A DNA stretch of 64,000 bases from Bradyrhizobium semiaridum (GTDB taxonomy: Bacteria > Pseudomonadota > Alphaproteobacteria > Rhizobiales > Xanthobacteraceae). This document shows positions 1 through 7,423 of this stretch, piece by piece (position 1 is the first letter of the stretch; each line of letters begins with the position of its first letter). The notes beneath the pieces were generated by a model. The model was not told the DNA's origin. It saw only the letters and a list, made by a program, of their open reading frames with translations, and searched no databases. The translations under genes and the position numbers were made by a program. Where the stretch lies: assembly GCF_020329505.1 (NCBI RefSeq), contig NZ_JAGKJJ010000001.1:124001-188000 (forward strand), written 5' to 3'.

Positions 1-506
1 CTGCTCCCAGACCCCCAACCAAAATTGCCGAACACGCCTTCGTCCAGGTAGCCGACCCAGATGCGGCCAAGGTCGTCGATCTGAACGGCGCTGATGCCGT
101 CCCCCAGCAGTATTCGGGCGACCTGTCCGGTGGCGGGTTGGACGACCGCGCCATTGAGATCGAAATCACTGTCGCTTCGCCATTCACATCGCGGTCCCGC
201 GACAAGAACTCGCCCGTCAGGAAAGACGTCAACCTCGGGAAAGGTCAAATCGAGCTCTGGAAGCTCGATCGTGTGCGATGCCGCCGGCGTCACCCTCACG
301 AGACAAAGTCGCGCCGCGGCTGCCGCACGCGTTCGTGGAAACACGCCGATGCCTTCCTCGTAAGTCTCAAAGAGAGACTTGGCAGCAGACATCTCGGCAA
401 ACAGGAACAGCAGCGAACCGTCGTGCGCTACGGCATTCCTGACGATGGAAAAGCCTGGCAGGGTCGGGATCGCGCAGATCTCCTGGAATTGGATCGGTGC
501 CGCCAA
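1..506 (-). CDS. partial beta-propeller-like hypothetical protein (runs off left edge)
   Basis: A reverse-strand frame stays open from the left edge and encodes about 168 residues without a stop. The visible part has segments such as FPDGRVLVAG and IDDLGRIWVGYLDEGVFG, which look like beta-propeller blades; similar 'IWVGYxDEGxFGNFGW' proteins are known to me mainly from actinobacteria. No signal peptide or catalytic motif is visible. The frame is also open upstream to an ATG at 707, but G+C at codon third positions falls sharply beyond about 506, so a TTG start at 506 is preferred. Function unknown; the C-terminus lies outside the window. Confidence 0.5.
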   Translation of the reverse strand, partial: MAAPIQFQEICAIPTLPGFSIVRNAVAHDGSLLFLFAEMSAAKSLFETYEEGIGVFPRTRAAAAARLCLVRVTPAASHTIELPELDLTFPEVDVFPDGRVLVAGPRCEWRSDSDFDLNGAVVQPATGQVARILLGDGISAVQIDDLGRIWVGYLDEGVFGNFGWGSGS

Positions 507-597
507 AGGCCCACTCCATGATGCTGTTTGTCCCGGAATACCGGATTGACCGTCACCTGCAAACCAGGGCGCATCTAATCCTGTCGAACACTCGTCC

Positions 598-627
598 TTG
601 ACACCACCGCCCGTTCGGCTGTATGGG
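598..627 (+). promoter_or_regulatory. sigma70-type promoter of the argD leader
   Basis: TTGACA at 598-603 is a perfect -35 and lies 18 bases before TATGGG at 622-627. The expected transcription start (6-8 bases beyond the -10) falls at about 634-636, on or next to the leader ATG at 636. The -10 is weak, so the call depends on the -35, the spacing and the cassette downstream. Confidence 0.5.
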
Positions 628-635
628 CACGCGCC

Positions 636-725
636 ATGAAGCTGAACCGGACCAACCGCCGCACCATCAACCGCCGTCGCATCCGCGACGATGATGGGCC
701 GCGCCATGTCCGACGCCAGCGCTGA
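636..725 (+). CDS. Arg-rich leader peptide (29 aa), predicted attenuator of argD
   Basis: ATG-initiated 29-residue frame beginning MKLNRTNRRTINRRRIR, with 11 arginines; Arg occurs at residues 5, 8, 9, 13-15, 17, 23, 26, 27 and 29. It lies between a promoter-like sequence and a strong terminator hairpin, and the next gene is an argD-type aminotransferase of arginine synthesis. No Shine-Dalgarno is visible and the ATG is 8 bases past the -10, so translation may be leaderless. Codons 21-23 contain a 9-base copy (697-705) of the 5' arm of the terminator, and a small inverted repeat (721-726 with 734-739) overlaps the stop codon. Arginine-sensing attenuation is inferred. Confidence 0.55.
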   Translation: MKLNRTNRRTINRRRIRDDDGPRHVRRQR

Positions 726-748
726 TTAACTAGATCAGCCCAGGTTTT

Positions 749-786
749 CGAGAAGGCCGCGCCCCAAGCGCGGCCTTCTCGCTTTT
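749..786 (+). terminator. attenuator/terminator hairpin before argD
   Basis: A perfect 14-bp inverted repeat, 749-762 with 768-781, has a 5-base loop and is followed by CTTTTC. It sits between the Arg-rich mini-ORF and argD, so it would stop transcription before the structural gene. The 3' arm (768-776) can alternatively pair with 696-704 inside the mini-ORF (9 pairs, one G-U), which would be an antitermination option. The T-run is short. Confidence 0.65.
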
Positions 787-828
787 CGGCCTGCCCTTAT
801 CCCCCACCTGACCCCAGAGGAGATCGAC

Positions 829-2025
829 ATGACCAACGCTACCCATCCGTTCGACGCGCTGATGGACATCACCGCCCGCCCCGAGGTCGTGTTCGTGCGC
901 GGCGCCGGCTCGTACCTGTGGGACGACAACCGCAACCGCTATCTCGATTTCGTGCAGGGCTGGGCCGTCAATCCGCTCGGCCATGCGCCGGTCGCGGTCG
1001 CCGAGGCGCTGGCCGCACAAGCGAAGCGGCTGCTGACGCCGAGCCCGGCGTTCTACAATGGACCGAGCCTGCAGCTCGCGAAAGCGCTGGTCGCGCAGAG
1101 CTGCTTCGACCAGGTGTTCTTTGCCAATTCGGGCGCGGAGGCCAACGAAGGCGCAATCAAGCTCGCGCGCAAATTCGGCGCCAAGTACAAGAACGGCGCG
1201 CATGAGATCATCACCTTCGAAGGCGGCTTCCACGGCCGCACGCTCGCGACCATGTCGGCCTCGGGCAAGAAGGCGTTCGAGCCGCTGTTCGAGCCGAAGG
1301 TCCCGGGCTTCCGCAAGGCGCGGCTCAACGACATCGAGTCGGTGCGGCGGCTGATCACGCCGGCGACCGTCGCGGTGATGCTTGAGCCGATCCAGGGTGA
1401 AGCCGGCGTATGGCCGGCGAGCGATGCGTTCCTGCAGGAGTTGCGGGCGCTGACCCAGCAGCGCGGCCTGCTCCTGATCGTCGACGAGATCCAGACCGGC
1501 ATCGGCCGGACCGGCAAACTGTTCGGCTATCAGCACGCCGGGATCGAACCCGACATCATGACGCTCGGCAAGGGCATCGGCGGCGGCGTGCCGCTCGCGG
1601 CCCTGCTGGCGACCGAGCATGCCTCCTGCTTCGATCACGGCGACCAGGGCGGCACCTTCAACGGCAATCCGTTGATGTGCGCCGCGGGCCTCGCCGTGCT
1701 CGACCAGGTCGGCCAGCCGGGCTTTCTGAAGTCGGTGGTCGATACCGGCCTGTTCCTGGAGAGCGAGTTGCAGCGGCTGTCGGCGCGGCACGGGCTCGGC
1801 ACCATCAGAGGCCGCGGCCTCCTGCTCGCGCTCGACCTCAAGATGCCGATCGGCGCCGCCGTCGTCGCCGAGGCCTTCGCCGCCGGGGTGCTGATCAACT
1901 CGCCGCAGCCGGATACGCTGCGCTTCATGCCGGCGCTCAACGTCACGCGCGAGGAGATCCTCGCGATGACCGACTGCCTGGATACGGTGCTGACGAAGGT
2001 CGGGGCTGCACGGCGGGTTGCGTAG
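829..2025 (+). CDS. argD: acetylornithine aminotransferase family (class III PLP aminotransferase)
   Basis: 398 residues, a normal length for ArgD/class III aminotransferases. It would transfer the amino group from glutamate to N-acetylglutamate semialdehyde (and possibly to the succinyl-diaminopimelate precursor). Visible family features are the cofactor segment [18 protein letters not shown], the aspartate in [15 protein letters not shown] and the PLP lysine in [23 protein letters not shown]-like Shine-Dalgarno (815-822) precedes ATG 829. It is not followed by argF as in many genomes; a palindromic repeat and a reverse-strand gene come next. The upstream Arg-rich leader supports a role in arginine synthesis over catabolic omega-aminotransferase roles. 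Confidence 0.85.
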   Translation: MTNATHPFDALMDITARPEVVFVRGAGSYLWDDNRNRYLDFVQGWAVNPLGHAPVAVAEALAAQAKRLLTPSPAFYNGPSLQLAKALVAQSCFDQVFFANSGAEANEGAIKLARKFGAKYKNGAHEIITFEGGFHGRTLATMSASGKKAFEPLFEPKVPGFRKARLNDIESVRRLITPATVAVMLEPIQGEAGVWPASDAFLQELRALTQQRGLLLIVDEIQTGIGRTGKLFGYQHAGIEPDIMTLGKGIGGGVPLAALLATEHASCFDHGDQGGTFNGNPLMCAAGLAVLDQVGQPGFLKSVVDTGLFLESELQRLSARHGLGTIRGRGLLLALDLKMPIGAAVVAEAFAAGVLINSPQPDTLRFMPALNVTREEILAMTDCLDTVLTKVGAARRVA

Positions 2026-2097
2026 CCGAAGCGACGAAGCAATCCATCTACTCGCAGATGCGGATGATGGATTGCTTCACTTCGCTCGCAATGACGG
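2026..2097. repeat. palindromic intergenic repeat, 'GCAATCCAT' family
   Basis: Imperfect palindrome between convergent argD and qor, with GAAGCAATCCAT on one arm and ATGGATTGCTTC on the other, ending in GCAATGACGG. Related copies occur at 14985-15104 and 21293-21380. It can fold into a long hairpin and may act as a bidirectional terminator. Confidence 0.8.
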
Positions 2098-2103
2098 CAA
2101 AAA

Positions 2104-3078
2104 CTACGGCCGCAGGATCGCCGCGCCCGTGGTCGCCCGGCTTTCCAGATCGCTATGCGCTTTCGCGGCGTCCTTCAGCGCGTAGGCGTGGTTGATCGGC
2201 ACGTGCAGCTTGCCGTTGATCACGGCCGCAAACAGCGTGTCGGCGCCTTCGAGCAGCTCCTTGCGGGTGCCGACATAGTCGTTAAGCTTCGGCCGGGTCG
2301 CGAACAGCGAGCCGTGGTTGTTGAGCTCAGCAAGCGGGAACGGTGGCACTGGGCCTGAGGCGTTGCCGAACGAGACGAACAGACCGCGCGGCTTCAGGCA
2401 GGACAGCGATCCCGGGAACGTTGTCTTGCCGACGCCGTCATAGACGACGTCGCAGAGCTCGCCGCGGCTGATCTGCTTGACGCGCTCGACGAAGTTTTCC
2501 TCGTTGTAGAGGATGACGTGGTCGCAGCCATTGGCGAGCGCGAGGTCGGCCTTGGCCTTCGAGCCGACCGTGCCGATGACATGCGCACCGAGCGCCCGCG
2601 CCCACTGGCAGGCGAGCAGCCCGATGCCGCCGGCCGCGGCGTGGATCAGCACGCGATGGCCGTGCTCGACCTTGAAGGTCTTGTGCAGCAGGTACCAGAC
2701 CGTCAGCCCCTTGAGCATCAGCACCGCGCCCTGCTCGTAGGTGATGTGGTCGGGCAGTTTCACGAGCTTGTCGGCCGGGATGACGCGTTCCGACGCATAG
2801 CCGCCGAGGTTGTAGTAATAGGCGACGCGGTCGCCGGGGTGGAAATTGGTCACGCCGGGACCGACCGCCAGCACCTCCCCCGCAGCCTCGTTGCCGGCGA
2901 TGAACGGCAGGGCGGGCGCCTTGTAGAGGCCGGTGCGGAAATAGACGTCGATGAAGTTGAGCCCGACCGCGTGCTGGCGAATCCGCACCTCGCCGGCGCC
3001 GGGGGCGCCGACCTCGACGTCCTCATAGGTCAGGACCTCCGGTCCGCCCACCTTGTGCACCCGCACAGCCTTGGTCAT
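2104..3078 (-). CDS. qor: NADPH:quinone oxidoreductase (zinc-independent MDR family)
   Basis: 324 residues, matching the Qor/zeta-crystallin family, which reduces quinones by one electron with NADPH. It has the N-terminal GroES-like fold (GLNFIDVYFRTGLY), the nucleotide-binding glycine motif AAAGGIGLLACQWARALG around residues 148-165, and lacks the catalytic zinc cysteine/histidine set of alcohol dehydrogenases. ATG 3078 is preceded by a GGGGAGC Shine-Dalgarno. Cytosolic. It is monocistronic, convergent with argD, and 78 bases upstream of terC's end on the same strand, so not an obvious operon member. Confidence 0.88.
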   Translation of the reverse strand: MTKAVRVHKVGGPEVLTYEDVEVGAPGAGEVRIRQHAVGLNFIDVYFRTGLYKAPALPFIAGNEAAGEVLAVGPGVTNFHPGDRVAYYYNLGGYASERVIPADKLVKLPDHITYEQGAVLMLKGLTVWYLLHKTFKVEHGHRVLIHAAAGGIGLLACQWARALGAHVIGTVGSKAKADLALANGCDHVILYNEENFVERVKQISRGELCDVVYDGVGKTTFPGSLSCLKPRGLFVSFGNASGPVPPFPLAELNNHGSLFATRPKLNDYVGTRKELLEGADTLFAAVINGKLHVPINHAYALKDAAKAHSDLESRATTGAAILRP

Positions 3079-3156
3079 GTCGTGCTCCCCTCAAAAATCG
3101 CGTGACGCGAGCGAATGCCATCGGCGCCGCCTTGTCAACCGAGCGGCCGGAACCGG

Positions 3157-3879
3157 CTAGCGCGCTTTTCGGCGGTTACGCCGGGCCATCACGTTGAACA
3201 TCTCGACCGCGGCCGAGAACGCGATGGCGAAATAGATGTAGCCGCGCGGAATGTGGAATTGGAATCCGTCGGCCACCAGCGCGACGCCGATCAGCACCAG
3301 GAACGCCAGCGCCAGCATCTTGGTGGTCGGATGCTCGGCGACGAACCGCGCCACCGGCCCCGACGAGATGTACATGATGATGCAGGCAATCACGACCGCC
3401 GCGATCATGATCTCGATGTCCTGCGCCATGCCGATCGCGGTGATGATCGAATCCAGCGAGAACACCAGGTCGATGACGATGATCTGCACGATCACCCAGA
3501 AGAACGCGTTGGGGCTCGGCTTGTCGCTCGCCCCACCCTCGCGCGCCTCGACCTCGCCGTGGATCTCGTGAGTCGCCTTGGCGATCAGGAACAGGCCGCC
3601 GCCGATCAGAATGATGTCGCGCCATGACAGTGCGATGGTCTTGATGGTGAACACGGGCTGAGTCAGGCCGATCAGCCAGACCAGGATCGAGAGCAGCAGG
3701 ATGCGGAACAGCAGCGCCAGCAGCAGGCCGATCTGCCGGGCGCGGTTGGCCTGCGCAGGAGGAATCCGCGACACCAGCACCGACAGGAAGATCACATTGT
3801 CGATGCCGAGCACGATCTCCAGCGCGGTCAGGGTCAATAGCGCAGCCCAAGCTTCCGGGCTGGTGATCAATTCCATCAT
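3157..3879 (-). CDS. TerC family integral membrane protein
   Basis: 240 residues starting MMELITSPEAW. TerC proteins are multi-pass inner-membrane proteins linked to tellurite resistance and, in other bacteria, to metal (Mn) export. Conserved membrane aspartates are seen in EIVLGIDNVIFLSVLVSRIP and IVIDLVFSLDSIITAIGM, with about seven hydrophobic segments. The start was chosen because its ATG overlaps the TGA of the upstream pcs gene (ATGA at 3876-3879), so the two are translationally coupled. The longer in-frame extension runs through pcs in another frame and is not real. The substrate cannot be read from the sequence. Confidence 0.87.
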   Translation of the reverse strand: MMELITSPEAWAALLTLTALEIVLGIDNVIFLSVLVSRIPPAQANRARQIGLLLALLFRILLLSILVWLIGLTQPVFTIKTIALSWRDIILIGGGLFLIAKATHEIHGEVEAREGGASDKPSPNAFFWVIVQIIVIDLVFSLDSIITAIGMAQDIEIMIAAVVIACIIMYISSGPVARFVAEHPTTKMLALAFLVLIGVALVADGFQFHIPRGYIYFAIAFSAAVEMFNVMARRNRRKAR

Positions 3880-4604
3880 GACTTGAGTGCCTTCATCCGG
3901 CGGATCACGGTATCGCTGCCGACGATGTAGGCGGCGATGGCGCAGAGTCCGAAGGTAATGGGCCCGCCGACCACGAAGTCGTTCGCCAGCGTGTACATGC
4001 CGAGCGCCGCCCAGGCCGCGAGCAGCCACAGTGTCAGCCAGCGCAGCCGCACCACGCGGAACGGGTGCAGCACATGGAACGGGGCAAAGGTCAGCGCGAT
4101 CAGCAGCGCCACGATCAGTGTTGAGAGCACCGGCGACAGGTGCAGCAGGAACAGGTAGAACGCCGCCGCGTTCCACAGCGCCGGGAAGCCGCGGAAGTGG
4201 TTGTCATCGGCCTTCATGCGGCGGTCGGCGAAATACAGCGCGCTGGAGACCACGATGCCGATGCCGAGGATCGGCGCCGCCAGCGGCAGCAGCATCCCGC
4301 TCGCGGTGATGGCATAGGCCGGCACGAACACATAGGTGACGAAATCGACCACGAGGTCGAGCACCTCGCCGGACCAGTTCGGCGCCCGCCGCACTACGTC
4401 GAGCCGGCGCGCCAGCGGGCCGTCGATGCCGTCGATGATGAGCGCGACGCCGAGCCAGCCGAACATGTTGGCCCAGTGCTCGCGCACCGCTTCTAGCATC
4501 GCCAGCAGCGCGACCCCCGCCCCGAGCGCCGTGAAGATATGCACGGAGAATGCGGCGGTCCGCATCCGTTCGGGCAACGCGTCCGGCGGGGTGGCATTCT
4601 CCAT
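3876..4604 (-). CDS. pcs: phosphatidylcholine synthase (CDP-alcohol phosphatidyltransferase)
   Basis: 242 residues, the usual size for Pcs, which condenses choline directly with CDP-diacylglycerol to give phosphatidylcholine in the inner membrane. The CDP-OH-P motif is complete: DGIDGPLARR, then GEVLDLVVD with the two further aspartates (residues about 58-87). Around seven or eight transmembrane segments follow. The pathway is typical of Rhizobiales and important for plant interaction. The stop codon overlaps the terC start by four bases, forming a two-gene operon. Divergent from the UbiH-like gene at 4738. Confidence 0.88.
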   Translation of the reverse strand: MENATPPDALPERMRTAAFSVHIFTALGAGVALLAMLEAVREHWANMFGWLGVALIIDGIDGPLARRLDVVRRAPNWSGEVLDLVVDFVTYVFVPAYAITASGMLLPLAAPILGIGIVVSSALYFADRRMKADDNHFRGFPALWNAAAFYLFLLHLSPVLSTLIVALLIALTFAPFHVLHPFRVVRLRWLTLWLLAAWAALGMYTLANDFVVGGPITFGLCAIAAYIVGSDTVIRRMKALKS

Positions 4605-4737
4605 TTGGCAGAGTGCTATCAGGAATCACCCCGGTTTGCATATGCACTCTTGCGGCGTTCCGCCGCGCAAGCTGCCGGAAACTTTCGAAGGTTACCGATG
4701 GCTTGAAAATGCCGCCAACAATGTCAAATGTCCTGAT

Positions 4738-5922
4738 ATGACCGACACCCAGCAGGTTTATGACGTTATCATTATCGGCGGCGGTCCGGCCGGGCTGACG
4801 GCCGCGATCGCGCTCACCGATGCCGGCGCGCGGACTGCGCTGGTGGCGCGCCGGCTGCCCTATGCCGACAACCGGACCACCGCGCTGCTCGGCGCCTCCA
4901 CCGATCTGCTGGAACGGTTGGACGCCTGGCGGCGCTGTAGCGCGCAGGCCGCACCGCTGAAAACCATGCGCCTCGTCGACGACACCGGCCGCCTGATCCG
5001 CGCGCCGGAGGTGCGCTTCTCGGCCGAGGAGATCGGCCGCGAGCAGTTCGGCTTCAACATCGACAACCGCTCGCTGGTTAATGCGCTCGAGGCGCGCGCC
5101 GCCGAACTGGCGATGTTGACCCGGTTCGACGACGAGGCCGCGGCGATCCAGCCGGATGGGGCCGCGGTCGCTGTCACCACACGGCAGGGCCAGTCGCTGA
5201 CAGGGCGGCTGGTGGTCGGCGCCGATGGCCGCAACTCACTGTGCCGCGAGGCCGCCGGCATCGAGGTCACGAGCCGCGAGCTCGGCCAGTCCGCCCTCAC
5301 CTTCAACATCACGCATTCACGGCCGCACCGGAATATCTCGACCGAGTTTCACACCGAGCACGGCCCCTGCGTGTTCGTGCCGCTCAGCGGCAACCGGAGC
5401 AGCGTGGTCTGGGTCTCCGCGCCCAAGCAGGCCGAGCGGCTGATGGCGCTCGACGACGCCGAATTGTCTGATGCGACGGAGAAGCAATCGCATTCGATCC
5501 TCGGCCGCGTCGAGGTTGTGCCGGGACGTCACGTGTTTCCGCTGGCGATCGAGCGGCCGCGGCAGTTTGCGAAAAACCGCATCGCCCTGGTCGGCGAGGC
5601 CGCGCATGTGCTGCCGCCGATCGGCGCCCAGGGCCTCAACATGGGGCTGCGCGATGCGGCCGATATCGCGAAGGTCGCCGGCCAGGCGCTCGCACGGGGC
5701 GAGGATCCAGGCGGCTCTTCTGTGCTGTCGCGTTATCAGGCGGCGCGGCGCCCCGATGTCACCAGCCGGACCTGGGCGATCGATCTCGCCAACCGGTCGC
5801 TGCTCAGCGACTTCGTCGGCATGCAAACCATGCGCGCCGCGGGGCTGCATTTGATCGGATCGATCGGCCCGCTGCGGCGGCTCGCAATGCGCGAGGGTCT
5901 CGCGCCGTCATGGCGGCGTTAG
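4738..5922 (+). CDS. UbiH/UbiF/VisC family FAD-dependent hydroxylase
   Basis: 394 residues. Flavoprotein monooxygenase fold with the N-terminal dinucleotide motif IIIGGGPAGLTAAIAL, the central DG motif VVGADGRNSLCREAAG, and the C-terminal ribityl-binding motif RIALVGEAAHVLPPIGAQGLN. Family members hydroxylate the ubiquinone ring; which ring position is modified here cannot be told. ATG 4738 immediately precedes TDTQQVYDVIIIGG, as expected for the first beta strand; upstream in-frame sequence belongs to the divergent promoter region. It is followed by a palindromic repeat and the convergent AEC transporter gene. Confidence 0.85.
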   Translation: MTDTQQVYDVIIIGGGPAGLTAAIALTDAGARTALVARRLPYADNRTTALLGASTDLLERLDAWRRCSAQAAPLKTMRLVDDTGRLIRAPEVRFSAEEIGREQFGFNIDNRSLVNALEARAAELAMLTRFDDEAAAIQPDGAAVAVTTRQGQSLTGRLVVGADGRNSLCREAAGIEVTSRELGQSALTFNITHSRPHRNISTEFHTEHGPCVFVPLSGNRSSVVWVSAPKQAERLMALDDAELSDATEKQSHSILGRVEVVPGRHVFPLAIERPRQFAKNRIALVGEAAHVLPPIGAQGLNMGLRDAADIAKVAGQALARGEDPGGSSVLSRYQAARRPDVTSRTWAIDLANRSLLSDFVGMQTMRAAGLHLIGSIGPLRRLAMREGLAPSWRR

Positions 5923-5923
5923 C

Positions 5924-5976
5924 AAAGCGTTTTTCGAGCGAAGTGGGCACCGGTTCGCGTGAAGAAAACGCGTCAA
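5924..5976. repeat. short palindromic repeat (GCGTTTTTCGAGCGAAGTGG type)
   Basis: A sequence beginning GCGTTTTTCGAGCG and ending GAAGAAAACGC lies between the convergent ends of the hydroxylase and AEC genes. The ends are complementary. I recognise this as a common dispersed Bradyrhizobium-type repeat; no second complete copy is present in the window. Confidence 0.6.
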
Positions 5977-5987
5977 TAAAAAGGGGC

Positions 5988-6941
5988 CTAAGGAAACACC
6001 AGCCGGCCGGACTGCAGCAGCCACATCACGCTGGTCAGCGTGACGACCGACGCGAACGTGCCGATCAGCACGGCGACCGACGCCGGCTCGATCCAGGTGT
6101 CGTTCTGCCGCGCGATCACGAACACGTTGAGCGCCGGCGGCAGCGAGGCCATCAGCACCGCGGTCGCCGCCCAGGGCTGCGCGAAGGGGCCGAACAGCAG
6201 CATCAGGCCGAACGCGATCAAGGGATGGATCAGCAGCTTGGCCGCGATCACGCCGGGCACTTCCCACGGCACCCGCTCGAACGGCCGCAGCGCCACCGTG
6301 ACGCCGAGCACGAACAGCGCGGTCGGCGCCGCCGCGTTCTGCAGGAACTGGATGGTGCGGTCGAGCGCGACCGGCAGCGGAATATGCAGCGCCGCCACCA
6401 GCGCGCCGAGCACGGCCGACATGATCAGCGGGTTCTGCACGATCTGCCGCGCCACCACGCCGAGCGCATGCAGCAGCGAGGGATGGTCGCGGTCGCTGAG
6501 CTCGATCAAGAGCGGCACGATCGAGAACAGGAAGATGCTGTCGCAGCAGAAGATCAGCGCGGTCGGCGCCGCCGCCTTGGTGCCGAGCACGGCGAGCGCC
6601 AGCCCCGGCCCCATATAGCCGATATTGCCGTAGGCGCCGGAGAGCCCCGCCAGCGTCGCCTCGCGCAGCGTGAGGCGGCCCATCAGCTTGCCGATCAGCA
6701 TCGCCAGGAAGAACGCGAGCACGGTTCCGAGCGTGGTGGCGATGAGGAATGGCGGGTTGTTCAGCTCCGAGAACGGCGTCTTCGACATGATCTCGAACAG
6801 CAGCGCCGGTAGCGAAACGTAGAGCAGGAAGAAATTCATCCAGGCGAGCCCGCTCTCGGGCAGGCCCTTGGCCTTGCCGCACGCATAGCCGACAAAGATC
6901 AGGCCAAAATACGGCAGCGCCAGATTGAGGATATCGAGCAT
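5988..6941 (-). CDS. AEC (auxin efflux carrier) family permease
   Basis: 317 residues with about ten hydrophobic segments, matching the AEC/membrane-transport family (e.g. MdcF-like malonate and auxin carriers). It starts MLDILNLALPYFGLIFVGYA, a typical family N-terminus, and contains GNIGYMGPGLAL, the conserved NxGxxGxP-like loop in helix 4. The substrate is unknown; an organic acid export or uptake role is the family expectation. Convergent with the hydroxylase and divergent from hspQ. Inner membrane. Confidence 0.83.
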   Translation of the reverse strand: MLDILNLALPYFGLIFVGYACGKAKGLPESGLAWMNFFLLYVSLPALLFEIMSKTPFSELNNPPFLIATTLGTVLAFFLAMLIGKLMGRLTLREATLAGLSGAYGNIGYMGPGLALAVLGTKAAAPTALIFCCDSIFLFSIVPLLIELSDRDHPSLLHALGVVARQIVQNPLIMSAVLGALVAALHIPLPVALDRTIQFLQNAAAPTALFVLGVTVALRPFERVPWEVPGVIAAKLLIHPLIAFGLMLLFGPFAQPWAATAVLMASLPPALNVFVIARQNDTWIEPASVAVLIGTFASVVTLTSVMWLLQSGRLVFP

Positions 6942-7061
6942 TCTGAAAGTGATTTCTCGGCCGGATTCGGGGGCCGGCAGGCCCGCTGGAATGGGTAAAC
7001 TGAGGGTTAATTCGCGTCCATGCCCCTAGCATCGGCCACGATGTTGGTCTATCGACGAAGC

Positions 7062-7394
7062 ATGATCAAATCGCGCACCGCCAAATTCCAGATCGGCCAG
7101 ATCGTCCGGCACCGGGTGTTCTCGTTCCGGGGCGTGATCTTTGACATCGATCCGGAGTTCAACAACACCGAGGAGTGGTGGCTCTCGATCCCCGAGAACG
7201 TCCGGCCGCACAAGGATCAGCCGTTCTATCACCTGCTCGCGGAGAACGCCGAGACCGAGTACGTCGCCTACGTCTCCGAGCAGAACCTGCTGCCGGACGA
7301 GTCCGGCGAGCCGATCCGGCATTCGCAGGTCGCCGAGATCTTCATCAAGGACAAGTCGGGCGGCTACCGCCCCCGCAATCCTTCGCTGAACTGA
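7062..7394 (+). CDS. hspQ: heat shock protein HspQ (YccV family)
   Basis: 110 residues from ATG 7062 (MIKSRTAKFQIGQIVRHR). HspQ/YccV proteins bind hemimethylated DNA and, in enterobacteria, modulate Lon and other stress functions. Hallmarks are FQIGQIVRHRVFSFRGVIFD at the start and NTEEWWLSIP with PFYHLLAE in the middle. An in-frame ATG at 7041 and an ATG at 7020 give longer versions, but 7062 matches the family's N-terminus. Convergent with the downstream MFS gene. Confidence 0.87.
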   Translation: MIKSRTAKFQIGQIVRHRVFSFRGVIFDIDPEFNNTEEWWLSIPENVRPHKDQPFYHLLAENAETEYVAYVSEQNLLPDESGEPIRHSQVAEIFIKDKSGGYRPRNPSLN

Positions 7395-7423
7395 CGACCC
7401 GCGCCTGACGAAGGCCCGGCTGC

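Noticed and set aside
601-614. ACACCACCGCCCGT resembles the 16S rRNA 3' sequence ACACCGCCCGT
   Set aside because: Only a short partial match with an inserted CAC; the surroundings are a promoter and leader, not rRNA.
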